Positions 8,492 to 17,386 are shown, counted from the stretch's first letter. The stretch: 64,000 nucleotides of DNA from HK1 sp965202875 (GCA_965202875.1 OZ241870.1:248001-312000); one strand, 5' to 3'. A program made the numbers and translations. The notes: generated by a model from the sequence alone, not told the origin.

Positions 8492-8961
8492 CGTGTACGC
8501 CGCAGCCCCAGCGGCCGGTCCAGAAGCTCTTTCGTCACGAACGCCTCGCGCAGGGCGTCCGGTGTGCGCAGGCGGGCGCGCACGCGCTCCGACAGCAGGG
8601 ATTCGGAAGATGCGTGGGGGCCGGGCGGTACGGACGGGGAGGGTGGCGGTGGCACCTCATGCGCCCGCAACATCGTCCGGGACGGCGCTCGTGGCGCTTC
8701 CGGCGGCCGCAGGAGAGCCGGAGGCCCGGCGTCCGCCGGCGCGCGCACCACGTCCGGCATCCGGGCCGGTTGCGGCCCCCATATCGACGTCGGCTCCGGA
8801 TCATCCGTTGCATCCACGTCGCCCGTGCCGTCGTCCACGTCCTCCGCATCGTCCCCGGAGCCGTAGCCCAGCCTTGCCCGCAGATCGTCGCCGGGCTGCT
8901 GCGGGCCCGCCTCTTCCAGGTTGCGGGCGATCCGCTGGAGCATCTCTGCGAACCCGGCCAC
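8488..8961 (-). CDS. Hypothetical Pro/Ala-rich protein downstream of floA
   Basis: 157 residues: an amphipathic N-terminus (MAGFAEMLQRIARNLEEAG), a long acidic and proline-rich, probably disordered middle, and a short conserved-looking C-terminal helix (TPDALREAFVTKELL). It starts 3 bp after the FloA stop and its TGA overlaps the candidate start of hyuA, so it sits tightly inside an apparent nfeD-floA operon. I do not recognise a family. Position and the N/C-terminal helices suggest a small partner of the flotillin system, which is inference only. It is supported as a gene mainly by the tight spacing. Confidence 0.55.
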   Translation of the reverse strand: MAGFAEMLQRIARNLEEAGPQQPGDDLRARLGYGSGDDAEDVDDGTGDVDATDDPEPTSIWGPQPARMPDVVRAPADAGPPALLRPPEAPRAPSRTMLRAHEVPPPPSPSVPPGPHASSESLLSERVRARLRTPDALREAFVTKELLDRPLGLRRTR

Positions 8962-8964
8962 GCT

Positions 8965-9972
8965 TCAGCCCTCCTGCGCCGGCGCGGCGTCACCGCCCTC
9001 ACCCGCGATGCTCTGGCGCATCCGCGTGTCGGAGATGACGTTCTGCATGTTGTAGTAGTCCATCACCCCGAGGTTGCCGGCCCGGAACGCATCCGCCATC
9101 GCCTTGGGCACCTCGGCCTCGGCGAGGACCACCTTGGCGCGGTTCTCCTGCACCAGCGCCACCATCTCCTGCTCCCGCGCCACCGCCAGCGCCCGCTGGC
9201 GCTCGGCCTGGGCCTGGGCGACCTGCTTCTCGGCCTCCGCCTGGTCGATCTTCAGGCGTGCTCCGATGTTGTCGCCCACGTCGACGTCGGCGATGTCGAT
9301 GGAGAGGATCTCGAATGCGGTACCGGAGTCGAGGCCGCGATCGAGCACCACCCTCGATATGCGGTCGGGGTTCTCGAGCACCTCCATATGGTTCGTGGAC
9401 GAGCCGATGGTGGTGACGATGCCCTCGCCGACGCGGGCGACGATGGTCTCCTCGGTCGCCCCGCCGACGAGGCGGTCGAGGTTGGTGCGCACCGTGACCC
9501 GCGCCTTCACCTTGAGCTGGATGCCGTCGCCGGCGATGCCGTCGATGGTGCTCCTCGCCATCTGCCCCGAGGGCACGTCGATGACCTTCGGGTTGACCGA
9601 GGTGCCCACCGCCTCCTGCACGTCGCGTCCGGCCAGATCGATGGCGCAGGCGCGGTCGTAGTCGAGGGTGATGTTGGCCTTGCTCGCGGAGATGAGCGCC
9701 TGCACCACGCGCGCCACGTTGCCGCCGGCGAGGTAGTGGGCCTCGAGCTGGTCGGCGGAGATGTCGATGCCCGCCTTCTTCGCGGTGACCCGCACCGTCA
9801 CGATGACGGACGGGTTCACCTTGCGGAAGCGCATGAAGATGATCTGGAGCAGGCTGACCGCGGCGTTGGAGAGGATGGACTGCCACCACAGCCAGAACGC
9901 GCTCCAGATGAACCCGAAGATCAGGATGGCGATGACGCCGACGATGAACAGACCGATAAGTTCGAAGGGCAT
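8965..9972 (-). CDS. floA: Flotillin-like membrane scaffold protein FloA (UPF0365)
   Basis: 335 residues. An N-terminal hydrophobic hairpin (LIGLFIVGVIAILIFGFIWS) precedes the SPFH/PHB-like domain, with FRKVNPSVIVTVRVTAKKAG and LEAHYLAGGNVARVVQALIS, and a coiled-coil Ala/Glu-rich segment (EAEKQVAQAQAERQRALAVA). Length and order match the bacterial UPF0365/FloA family, which forms detergent-resistant membrane platforms. The upstream nfeD gene is its usual operon partner. The C-terminal end (GDAAPAQEG) is a short disordered tail. Start ATG at 9972 directly precedes the membrane segment. Confidence 0.93.
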   Translation of the reverse strand: MPFELIGLFIVGVIAILIFGFIWSAFWLWWQSILSNAAVSLLQIIFMRFRKVNPSVIVTVRVTAKKAGIDISADQLEAHYLAGGNVARVVQALISASKANITLDYDRACAIDLAGRDVQEAVGTSVNPKVIDVPSGQMARSTIDGIAGDGIQLKVKARVTVRTNLDRLVGGATEETIVARVGEGIVTTIGSSTNHMEVLENPDRISRVVLDRGLDSGTAFEILSIDIADVDVGDNIGARLKIDQAEAEKQVAQAQAERQRALAVAREQEMVALVQENRAKVVLAEAEVPKAMADAFRAGNLGVMDYYNMQNVISDTRMRQSIAGEGGDAAPAQEG

Positions 9973-9993
9973 GTCGTTGGACTCCTCGTGTTG

Positions 9994-10536
9994 TCACTCG
10001 GGGTTGTCGTGCGGTTCGTCGTCCGCCGCCGGCGCGACGAACACGATGGGACCGTCGATGTGAAGCACCACCACTCCGGCGCCGCGCCCGAGCGTGCCGC
10101 TTCGCGCCTGGACGTCGCACTCTCCGCCCTCGAAGCGGGCCCGGCCCGAGGGCAGCGCCGGGGTCACCATGACTCCGACGGCGCCCGGATGCACGCCGAT
10201 CCCTTCGGCGTGGTGATGATAGCCTGCCTCCGCGGTGATTTCGCTCTGCGCCACAAGACGGCGCGAGGCGCGGATCCGCGCGAGCCCCCAGCGCCCGAGC
10301 ACCCCGGCGAGGATCGGCGTCGCCGCCGTCATCGCCCAGCCCACCGCATCGTGCGCGACGAAGGCGTAGTAGATCGCGGCGCCGGCCGATACGAGCGAGG
10401 CGGCGAGGAGCACACCGAACGACACCACGAAGATCTCGAGGACGAGCAGAGCCACGGCGAGGACGAGCAGCCCGAACGCGAGCCACAGGGCCTGCCAGTC
10501 GATGTCGGCCGACGTCGAGAGGCCGAGACTATCCAT
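9994..10536 (-). CDS. NfeD-like membrane protein, operon partner of FloA
   Basis: Two to three hydrophobic helices (residues ~12-75, including LWLAFGLLVLAVALLVLEIF and FGVLLAASLVSAGAAIYYA) are followed by a C-terminal OB-fold-like domain rich in beta strands (GVHPGAVGVMVTPALPSGRA, VVVLHIDGPIVFV). This is the short NfeD type without a ClpP-like protease domain. NfeD proteins are almost always encoded next to flotillin/stomatin genes, as here, 21 bp upstream of floA. I chose the ATG at 10536 because the ~16 residues ahead of it, from an in-frame start at 10584, are Pro/Ala-rich and poorly conserved in character. Confidence 0.82.
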   Translation of the reverse strand: MDSLGLSTSADIDWQALWLAFGLLVLAVALLVLEIFVVSFGVLLAASLVSAGAAIYYAFVAHDAVGWAMTAATPILAGVLGRWGLARIRASRRLVAQSEITAEAGYHHHAEGIGVHPGAVGVMVTPALPSGRARFEGGECDVQARSGTLGRGAGVVVLHIDGPIVFVAPAADDEPHDNPE

Positions 10537-10860
10537 CGTTGCGATCCCCGGTGCGTCCGGGGCGCCTGCCGGCACCGGCCGCATCCCTCCCGTCCATCAT
10601 TGCATACCCCGTGGCCGAGACGTCTCCCGATGGAAAGCGCCTCGTGAAGATACGCCGGCAAACGGGACCGGCGTCCGGGAGGCATGGAGCGGGCTTCGTG
10701 GCGAGCTCAGCACACGTCGTGAACGAGCGGAGCACCTCGACAAACGGGCATCCGGATCAACCGGCGAATGAGAAGACCGGCCCAGGGCCTCATCGTTCTC
10801 GAGAGCCGTCGCCCGGCCCCGATGCCGCCCGCCCCTCGACCCGCGTTCCACGGCGCCCCG

Positions 10861-13557
10861 TCAGTGCGCCTCGTCCCAGTTGTCGCCGACCCCCACGTCC
10901 ACCACCAGCGGCACCGCGAGGTCCGCCGCGCCGCACATGCGCTCCCGGACCTGCGGCGTCACGTCCTCGACCGCCTCGCGCGCCACCTCGAACACCAGCT
11001 CGTCGTGCACCTGCATGATCATGCGCACCGGCGCCTTCGATTCGGCGATCCACGCATCGAGGACCAGCATCGCGCGCTTGATGACGTCCGCCGCGGTCCC
11101 CTGCATCGGGGCGTTGATCGCGGTGCGCTCCGCGTACTGGCGGCGGTGGACGTTGCCGGAGCGGATCTCGGGCAGGTACAGGCGCCGGCCGAACACCGTC
11201 TCCACGAAGCCCCGCTCGCGCGCCCGCTCGCGGGTCTCGTCCATGAACGCCTTGACCCCCGGATAGCGGGAGAAGTAGAGCTCGACGTAGCGTTGCGCCT
11301 CGCCGCGCTCGATGCCGAGCTGGCGGGCGAGCCCGAACGCGGACATTCCGTAGATCAGCCCGAAGTTGATCGCCTTGGCGCTGCGCCGCTGCTCGTCGCC
11401 CACCGCCCCGGCATCACCGCCCGCGAACACCTCCGCCGCCGTCGCCCGGTGGATGTCCGCCCCGGAGGCGAAGGCGTCCAGCAACCCCCGGTCGCCGGAG
11501 AGGTGCGCCATGATCCGCAGCTCGATCTGGGAGTAGTCCGCCGCGACGAGCCGGTATCCGGGGTCGGCGACGAAGGCCTGACGGATGCGCCGGCCCTCGC
11601 CGGTGCGCACCGGGATGTTCTGCAGGTTCGGGTCCGCGGAGGAGAGGCGCCCGGTAGCCGCCACCGCCTGGTGGTAGCTGGTATGGACCCGCCCGGTGGC
11701 GGGGTTCACGCAGGCCGGCAGGGCGTCGGTGTAGGTCGATTTCAGCTTGCTCATTGCCCGGTGCTCCAGGATGAGCTTCGGCAGCTCGTGCTCGAAGGCG
11801 AGTTCCTGCAGCACCGATTCCGCCGTGGAGGGCTGGCCCTTGGGGGTCTTGGCGCGCACCGGCAACCCGAGCTGGTCGTAGAGGATGGCCTGGATCTGCT
11901 TCGCGGACCCGAGGTTGAACGGCCCGCCGGCGCAGGCGTGGGCCGCCGCCTCGATCTCGCGCATCCGCCCGGCGAGCTCGGCGCTCTGGGCGCCGAGGAG
12001 CCCCACGTCCACCCGCACCCCGTTGCGCTCGATCCGCGAGAGCACCGGCACCAGCGGCATCTCCACCCTGTCGCACAGCGCCACGAGGGAATCATGGGCT
12101 TCGAGCCGCGGGCGCAACGTCCGGTGCAGGCGCAGGGTGACGTCGGCGTCCTCGGCCGCATACGGCCCCGCGTCCTCGATCGGGATCCGGTTGAACGTGA
12201 GCTGCTTCGCGCCCTTGCCGGCGACGTCCTCGTAGTGGATGGTGCGGTGCCCGAGGTACTTCAGCGCCAGCGAGTCCATGTCGTGGCGGGTGGCGGTGCT
12301 GTCGAGCACGTAGGATTCGAGCATGGTGTCGAACGCGGCCCCGGCGAGCGCGATCCCGGCGCGCGCGAGCACGCTCATGTCGTACTTGAGGTTCTGGCCG
12401 ATCTTCGCCGGCCGTTCGGACTCCAGGATCGGGCGCAGCTTCGCGAGCACCGCCTCGCGCGGGATCTGGTCCGGCGCGCCCGGGTAGTCGTGCCCGAAGG
12501 GGACGTAGGCGGCGTGTCCGGGCTCGATGGAGAACGACACCCCCACCAGTTCCGCCCGCATGTAGTCGAGGCTCGTGGTCTCGGTGTCGAAGGCGATCTC
12601 CGGGGCGGTGCGCAGGCGTTCGATCCAGGCGTCGAGGGCGGCTTCGTCGAGCACCGTCTCGTACTCGGCCTTCAGGGTCTCGGCCGCCGGCTCGCCGTCC
12701 GCGCCGAGCAGCTCCCCGAGCCAGGTCTTGAACTCCAGCTCCCCGTAGAGCGCCTTCAGCGCCTCCACGTCCGGCTCGCGGAGCGCCAGATCGAGGGGAC
12801 CGGCATCGAGGGCCACGTCGCGGCGGATCGTCACCAGCTCCTTCGAGAGCGGGATGCGGTCGACGCTCGCCCGCAGGTTCTCCCCCACCTTGCCCTTGAT
12901 CTCGCCGGCATGGGCGACGAGGGCGTCGAGCGTGCCGTACTGCGCCAGCCACTTCGCCGCGGTCTTCGGCCCCACCTTCGGGACTCCGGGGACGTTGTCC
13001 ACCGCATCGCCGACCAGCGCCAGGTAATCGACGATGGACTCCGGCGGCACGCCGAACTTGGCCTTCACCCCGGTCGCGTCGAGGACCGCCCCGTCCATGG
13101 TGTTGACCATGGTGACCCGATCGTCCACGAGCTGGGCCATGTCCTTGTCCCCGGTGGAGACCAGCACGTCGAGCCCCGCCTCCTTGCCCCGCTCGGCGAG
13201 GGTGCCGATGACGTCGTCGGCCTCCACCCCCGCCACCTCCAGCACCGGGAAGCCGAGTGCGCGCACCAGCGCGTGGATCGGCTCGATCTGGGCGCGCAGC
13301 TCCCCGGGCATGGGGGGGCGGTTCGCCTTGTATTCGGGATACAGATCGTCGCGGAAGGTCTTGCCCTTGGCGTCGAAGACCACCGCCGCGAGATCGGGTG
13401 CGACCTCCGCTTCGAGCCGCTTCAGCATGTTGGTCATGCCGTAGGCCGCTCCGGTGGGTTTTCCCTTGGAGTTGGTGAGCGCGGGCAGCGCGTGGAACGC
13501 GCGGTAGAGGTAGGAGGAGCCGTCCACCAGGACGAGAAGACGACGGGTCGCGGGCAT
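10861..13557 (-). CDS. polA: DNA polymerase I
   Basis: 898 residues, standard length. The N-terminal 5'-3' exonuclease is present (LVDGSSYLYRAFHAL, STGDKDMAQLV, GVPKVGPKTAAKWL). It is followed by a 3'-5' proofreading domain with the intact DxE motif (FDTETTSLDY) and the polymerase domain with motif A DYSQIELR, the O-helix region RRSAKAINFGLIYG, and motif C QVHDELVFEV near residue 850. All catalytic acids are visible. It functions in Okazaki-fragment processing and repair. The ATG at 13557 opens the conserved N-terminus; the frame extends upstream but that part does not resemble PolA. A candidate -10 box lies 71 bp upstream of the start. Confidence 0.96.
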   Translation of the reverse strand: MPATRRLLVLVDGSSYLYRAFHALPALTNSKGKPTGAAYGMTNMLKRLEAEVAPDLAAVVFDAKGKTFRDDLYPEYKANRPPMPGELRAQIEPIHALVRALGFPVLEVAGVEADDVIGTLAERGKEAGLDVLVSTGDKDMAQLVDDRVTMVNTMDGAVLDATGVKAKFGVPPESIVDYLALVGDAVDNVPGVPKVGPKTAAKWLAQYGTLDALVAHAGEIKGKVGENLRASVDRIPLSKELVTIRRDVALDAGPLDLALREPDVEALKALYGELEFKTWLGELLGADGEPAAETLKAEYETVLDEAALDAWIERLRTAPEIAFDTETTSLDYMRAELVGVSFSIEPGHAAYVPFGHDYPGAPDQIPREAVLAKLRPILESERPAKIGQNLKYDMSVLARAGIALAGAAFDTMLESYVLDSTATRHDMDSLALKYLGHRTIHYEDVAGKGAKQLTFNRIPIEDAGPYAAEDADVTLRLHRTLRPRLEAHDSLVALCDRVEMPLVPVLSRIERNGVRVDVGLLGAQSAELAGRMREIEAAAHACAGGPFNLGSAKQIQAILYDQLGLPVRAKTPKGQPSTAESVLQELAFEHELPKLILEHRAMSKLKSTYTDALPACVNPATGRVHTSYHQAVAATGRLSSADPNLQNIPVRTGEGRRIRQAFVADPGYRLVAADYSQIELRIMAHLSGDRGLLDAFASGADIHRATAAEVFAGGDAGAVGDEQRRSAKAINFGLIYGMSAFGLARQLGIERGEAQRYVELYFSRYPGVKAFMDETRERARERGFVETVFGRRLYLPEIRSGNVHRRQYAERTAINAPMQGTAADVIKRAMLVLDAWIAESKAPVRMIMQVHDELVFEVAREAVEDVTPQVRERMCGAADLAVPLVVDVGVGDNWDEAH

Positions 13558-13607
13558 GGGGTTCTCGTCTTCGCTGCCGGTTCGGTCGGGAGGCGCCGAT
13601 GGCGCCG

Positions 13608-13874
13608 TCACCGGCGCGGGCAGGGCCAGTATAGCGCCGGGCGCGCGGAAGCACGCACGCTCGACCGGAACCAGTGCGGAACGTGCAATTGGCGATGGTG
13701 CGAATTGGGGGAAATCCAGAGCTTGTGGTTGCCACAGATCTCGCGATCGACGAATTCTGCATCGCCGCCGAAGTACGTATGGATCGTGTTCTTGCTGCCG
13801 TCGTAGAGTGAGGATGCGGTGCCCCTGTCCTCGATGCGTTTCCATGCACCGGCGCCCGAAACGATTACCGCCAC
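13608..13874 (-). CDS. Unassigned 88-codon ORF between hsp20 and polA
   Basis: The translation (MAVIVSGAGAWKRIEDRG, then GSKNTIHTYFGGDAEFVD and GNHKLWISP) has a balanced amino-acid composition unlike the Arg/Pro-rich shadow frames around it, and local GC is lower than in the flanks. I do not recognise a family. The last ~20 residues drift into Arg-rich sequence, so it may be a fragment of an older gene. It fills part of the 465-bp gap between hsp20 and polA. Confidence 0.3.
   Translation of the reverse strand: MAVIVSGAGAWKRIEDRGTASSLYDGSKNTIHTYFGGDAEFVDREICGNHKLWISPNSHHRQLHVPHWFRSSVRASARPALYWPCPRR
13628..13633 (-). promoter_or_regulatory. Candidate -10 box for polA
   Basis: On the minus strand the sequence is TATACT within gcgctatactggcc, 71 bp upstream of the polA ATG. 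No good -35 hexamer is seen at the usual spacing, so this is a weak call. Confidence 0.35.
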
Positions 13875-13980
13875 GGCCGCCGAATTTCATCGGCATCGCG
13901 ATGATCTTCGCCGATGGATTCTCGTCCTGGGTACTGGATTGGGCACCGCCGGAATCCGTGATCCGTTCCGGACGTCCCGT

Positions 13981-14006
13981 GGTGGGGCGACGGGCGTCGC
14001 CCCACC
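13981..14006 (-). terminator. Hairpin just downstream of hsp20
   Basis: A perfect 11-bp stem (ggtggggcgac / gtcgccccacc) with a 4-nt loop lies 17 bp after the hsp20 stop. No long U-run follows, so it may act as an mRNA 3'-end stabiliser rather than a textbook intrinsic terminator. Confidence 0.55.
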
Positions 14007-14022
14007 GGTTCAAGCTCTCCGT

Positions 14023-14481
14023 TCAGTGGGAGACCGCGATCCGCTTCGGCTGCACCGCGGCGCGCTTCGGGATCACCACCTCCAGCACCCCGTGCCTGCC
14101 GTTGGCGGAGATGGCCTCGGCGTCGGCGGTGTCGGGCAGGGTGAACCGGCGGTAGAAGCTGCCGTACACCCGCTCCACCCGGCGATAGCCGTTGTCGCCG
14201 CCCTCGTCGCGGGTCTCGAGTTTGCGCTCGCCCTTGATGGTGAGCACGCCGTTCTCCATGGTCACCTCGATGTCGTTGGGCTCGACGCCCGGGACGTCGG
14301 CGGTGATCACGAACCGCTCGTTGTCTTCCTGGACGTCCACCGCCGGCGTCCAGCGGCTGGTCACCACGTTCGAGCCGTCCTCGGCTCCGGCCACCGCGTT
14401 GTCGAATACGCGGTCCATCTCGTTCTGGAGGTGGCGCAACGCGCTCCAGGGCTCGTATCTGGTCAGCAACATGTCGAACAC
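14023..14481 (-). CDS. Small heat-shock protein, Hsp20/alpha-crystallin family
   Basis: 152 residues. A short N-terminal arm (LLTRYEPWSALRHLQNEMDR) is followed by the alpha-crystallin domain (WTPAVDVQEDNERFVITADV, PGVEPNDIEVTMENGVLTIK, GSFYRRFTLP) and the consensus GVLEVVIPK near the C-terminus. The I-x-I/V-type anchor appears as PKRIAVSH. It is a cytosolic ATP-independent holdase. A sigma-32-like promoter is visible upstream, consistent with heat induction. The start could also be the second Met (14472). It is divergently transcribed from pqqB. Confidence 0.93.
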   Translation of the reverse strand: MFDMLLTRYEPWSALRHLQNEMDRVFDNAVAGAEDGSNVVTSRWTPAVDVQEDNERFVITADVPGVEPNDIEVTMENGVLTIKGERKLETRDEGGDNGYRRVERVYGSFYRRFTLPDTADAEAISANGRHGVLEVVIPKRAAVQPKRIAVSH

Positions 14482-14531
14482 TCCTTTTGTCAGGTCGGGA
14501 ACGGCGGCCCTTCCTTCGCCGCTTGCTTATC

Positions 14532-14559
14532 AGGTTGGATTCCTGCCCGATTTTTCAAG
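14532..14559 (-). promoter_or_regulatory. Sigma-32-like heat-shock promoter for hsp20
   Basis: On the minus strand CTTGAAA is followed after 14 nt by CCAACCT. The -35 is an exact match to the known sigma-32 CTTGAAA and the -10 resembles CCCCAT-type boxes imperfectly. The element ends about 50 bp upstream of the hsp20 start. Confidence 0.6.
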
Positions 14560-14592
14560 CAACCCGTCTCCCGGGCGGTACACTCCCTGCCC

Positions 14593-15522
14593 ATGAAGAT
14601 TCGCGTGCTCGGGGCCGGCGCGGGCGGCGGCTATCCCCAATGGAACTGCAACCACCCGAACAGCCGCCGGGCGCGGGAGGGCGATCCGGCCGCGCGGCCG
14701 AGGACCCAGTCCTCCATCGCGCTCAGCGCCGACGGCATCGACTGGGTGCTCTGCAACGCATCGCCGGATCTGCGCCAGCAGATCGGCGACAACCCCTTCC
14801 TGCACCCGCGGGAGGGGCTGCGGCACAGCCCGATCAAGGCGGTGGTGCTGACCAACGCCGACGTCGACCACATCGCCGGGCTGCTCAACCTGCGCGAATC
14901 GCAGCCCCTGCGGCTCTGCGCCACCGAGCGGGTCCTCTCGGTGCTCGAAGCGAACCCGGTGTTCAACGTGTTGAACCCGGCCTTCGTCACCCGCGAGCCC
15001 ATGCGCCTCGGAGAGCCGCTGTCGATCCTGAAGCCCGACGGATCGCCGACCGGCGTGGTGGTGACCCCCTTCGCGGTGCCCGGCAAGGTCGCGCTGTGGC
15101 TGGAGGACGAGCGCAAGGGGCCGGACTTCGGCTCCGTCGAGGAAGACACCATCGCCCTGGAGATCGGGGACGCGGGCGGCGGCGCCCGGTTGTTCTACAT
15201 CCCCGCGTGCGCGCGGATGACCGATACCCTCGCGGCCCGCCTCGCGGGCGCCGAACTCGTGCTCTTCGACGGCACCCTGTGGACCGACGACGAGATGATC
15301 CGCGCCGGGGTCGGGGTGAAGACGGGGCGGCGGATGGGGCACATGAGCATCGCCGGGGACGGCGGCACGATGGCGGCGTTCGCGCCGCTCGGGGTCGGGC
15401 GCAAGGTCTTCATCCACGTCAACACCACCAACCCGGTGCTGCTCGACGACAGCGAGGAGAGGCGCGCGGTCGCGGAGCGGGGCTGGGAGGTGGCGTACGA
15501 CGGGATGGTACTCGACGGGTGA
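14593..15522 (+). CDS. pqqB: PQQ-biosynthesis metallohydrolase PqqB
   Basis: 309 residues, standard length. The conserved opening MKIRVLGAGAGGGYPQWNCN, the metallo-beta-lactamase-type motif NADVDHIAGLLNLRE, FYIPACARMTD, LFDGTLWTDDE, GHMSIAG and FIHVNTTNP are all hallmarks of PqqB. In PQQ synthesis PqqB acts on the PqqA peptide, as an iron-dependent tyrosine hydroxylase on current evidence. No pqqA, C, D or E is adjacent, so the cofactor pathway must be completed elsewhere or the gene is orphaned. It is divergent from hsp20 with a 111-bp gap. Confidence 0.93.
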   Translation: MKIRVLGAGAGGGYPQWNCNHPNSRRAREGDPAARPRTQSSIALSADGIDWVLCNASPDLRQQIGDNPFLHPREGLRHSPIKAVVLTNADVDHIAGLLNLRESQPLRLCATERVLSVLEANPVFNVLNPAFVTREPMRLGEPLSILKPDGSPTGVVVTPFAVPGKVALWLEDERKGPDFGSVEEDTIALEIGDAGGGARLFYIPACARMTDTLAARLAGAELVLFDGTLWTDDEMIRAGVGVKTGRRMGHMSIAGDGGTMAAFAPLGVGRKVFIHVNTTNPVLLDDSEERRAVAERGWEVAYDGMVLDG

Positions 15523-15829
15523 GCGGGGACCGGGCGCCTCGGTCCGGACCCGGTCCCAAGGATGCCACGACCCGCCGGCGCTCCGATGACGAAAACAGGA
15601 GAACGCGGGAGAAGGGTGCACGGCGCCCCCTGCCGTCTGCGGATGGCGACGCCGGCGCCTTTGAGCATCGGTGAACCGCGTGCCCTGGCCGGTGTTGAAC
15701 GTCTCCGCACGCCCATGGTGTGGGAGGGGACGAGCGGATCATCCCATGGAAAGCGGTCATACTGGCGGCGGCCTGCAACGCCCTCGACCGAGCCGGCAGG
15801 TGTCGCCGATGGAAGCGAGGAACCCCGCC
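15523..15829. other. No gene recognised (307 bp)
   Basis: Region between pqqB and the AAA-ATPase gene. Only Arg-rich shadow frames; no repeat, RNA or strong promoter is evident. Confidence 0.5.
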
Positions 15830-17386
15830 ATGCGCCACTTCAACACCACCGGTCCCGTCCACCCCGCGGACCACTACTGCATTCCGCCCCTTGCGCGTTT
15901 CGACTTCGACGAAGTGCTGGCGCTGGTGCAGACGAAGAAGTATTTCGTGCTGCATGCGCCGCGACAGACGGGCAAGACCTCCGCCCTCCTGGCGCTGCGC
16001 GACCTGCTCAACACGCGGGGCTACGCCTGCGTGTACACCACCGTTGAAGAAGCGCGCACGGCCCACGACGACGTGGAACGGGCCATGCGGACGGTTCTCG
16101 ACGGACTGGGTTCACGGGCGCGCTCGACGCTGGGCGACCATTTCCTGGACGACGCCTGGCCCGGCATCCTCGCGAAATCCGGTTCGGACGGGGCGTTGCG
16201 CGAGGCGCTGAGCCGCTGGTCGGAGGCGTCGCCGAAGCCGCTGGTGCTGCTCATCGACGAGATCGACACCCTCCAGGGCGACCCCCTGCTCTCGACGCTC
16301 CAGCAGCTACGTGCGGGCTACCCCATGCGCCCGGAGGGCTTTCCGCAGTGCGTGGTGCTGTGCGGGCTGCGCGACGTGCGCGACTACCGCATCCGCTCGA
16401 CCAGCAGCCCCTTCAACATCGTGGCCGAGTCGCTCCGGCTCGGTGACTTCACGCAGGAGGAGACGCTGGCGCTGCTCGGCCAGCACACCGGGGAGACGGG
16501 GCAGGCGTTCACCGACGACGCCCGGGAAGCGATCTGGACGCAGACCCTGGGCCAGCCGTGGCTGGTGAACGCGCTGGCGTACGAGACCTGCTTCAAGAGC
16601 AAGGCCGGGCGGGACCGCTCCCGCGCCATCACCGCCGATGCCGTCGCCGAGGCGCGCGAGGGGCTCATCGTGCGCCGGGTGACGCATCTGGACCAGTTGG
16701 CGGACAAGCTGCGGGAAGACCGGGTGCGCCGGGTCGTCGAGCCGATGCTCAGCGGCGTGGACGAACGGCGCGCGACCGGCCAGGACGTCGAGTACGTGCG
16801 CGACCTCGGGCTGATTGCCCGCGATGCGCCGGTGCGCATCGCCAACCCCATCTACGCGGAGGTGGTGCCGCGCGAGCTGGGCTGGATCGTGCAGGAGGAG
16901 CTGGACCTGGACACGAAATGGTACGTGGACGAGGCCGGCGGCCTGGACGTGGACAAGCTCCTGGCGTCGTTCCAGGACTTCTTCCGCCGGCACTCCGAGC
17001 CCTGGAAGAACCGCTTCCTGTACGAGGAGCCGTGGCCGCAGATCCTGTTGCAGGCGTACCTGCACCGGGTGGTGAACGGAGGCGGTCGCATCGAGCGGGA
17101 GTACGGGTTGGGCCGGGGCCGGGTGGACCTGCTGCTGATGTGGCCGCAGGGGGAGCGGGTACGGGAGTACGTGGTGGAGTGCAAGGTGGTGCGGGACAAG
17201 GACGGGTGGGAGGGCAAGGTGTCTGAGGGGGTGGAGCAGACGGCGGGATACATGTCCCGCTGTGGGGCGGAGGCGGGGCATCTGGTGGTGATCGACCAGC
17301 GCGGGGGGCGGGGTTGGGAGGAGAAGGTGTTTCGCCGGCAGCGGCGGTCGAAGGACGGGGTGCCGGTGGAGGTCTGGGGCATGTGA
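15830..17386 (+). CDS. AAA-like ATPase with C-terminal PD-(D/E)XK nuclease-like domain
   Basis: The protein has a P-loop APRQTGKTSALL at about residues 42-53, a Walker B LVLLIDEID near 139-147, and a winged-helix-like middle. The C-terminal segment GRVDLLLMWP...EYVVECKVV (about residues 430-455) has the D...E-x-K pattern of PD-(D/E)XK nucleases. The architecture is common in multi-copy bacterial ATPase families whose role is unknown; defence or mobile-element functions are often suspected. ATG 15830 has a good GAGGAA site 7 nt upstream; an in-frame ATG at 15809 is the alternative. A second, differently organised ATPase/nuclease is at 44551-46470. Confidence 0.8.
   Translation: MRHFNTTGPVHPADHYCIPPLARFDFDEVLALVQTKKYFVLHAPRQTGKTSALLALRDLLNTRGYACVYTTVEEARTAHDDVERAMRTVLDGLGSRARSTLGDHFLDDAWPGILAKSGSDGALREALSRWSEASPKPLVLLIDEIDTLQGDPLLSTLQQLRAGYPMRPEGFPQCVVLCGLRDVRDYRIRSTSSPFNIVAESLRLGDFTQEETLALLGQHTGETGQAFTDDAREAIWTQTLGQPWLVNALAYETCFKSKAGRDRSRAITADAVAEAREGLIVRRVTHLDQLADKLREDRVRRVVEPMLSGVDERRATGQDVEYVRDLGLIARDAPVRIANPIYAEVVPRELGWIVQEELDLDTKWYVDEAGGLDVDKLLASFQDFFRRHSEPWKNRFLYEEPWPQILLQAYLHRVVNGGGRIEREYGLGRGRVDLLLMWPQGERVREYVVECKVVRDKDGWEGKVSEGVEQTAGYMSRCGAEAGHLVVIDQRGGRGWEEKVFRRQRRSKDGVPVEVWGM

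Noticed and set aside
6722..8866. A 714-codon plus-strand frame
   Set aside because: Antisense shadow of hyuA; low-complexity and no motif.
10768..13806. A 1012-codon open frame on the plus strand
   Set aside because: It is antisense to polA, rich in Arg/His/Leu with no domain, and arises from high-GC codon use in the real gene.
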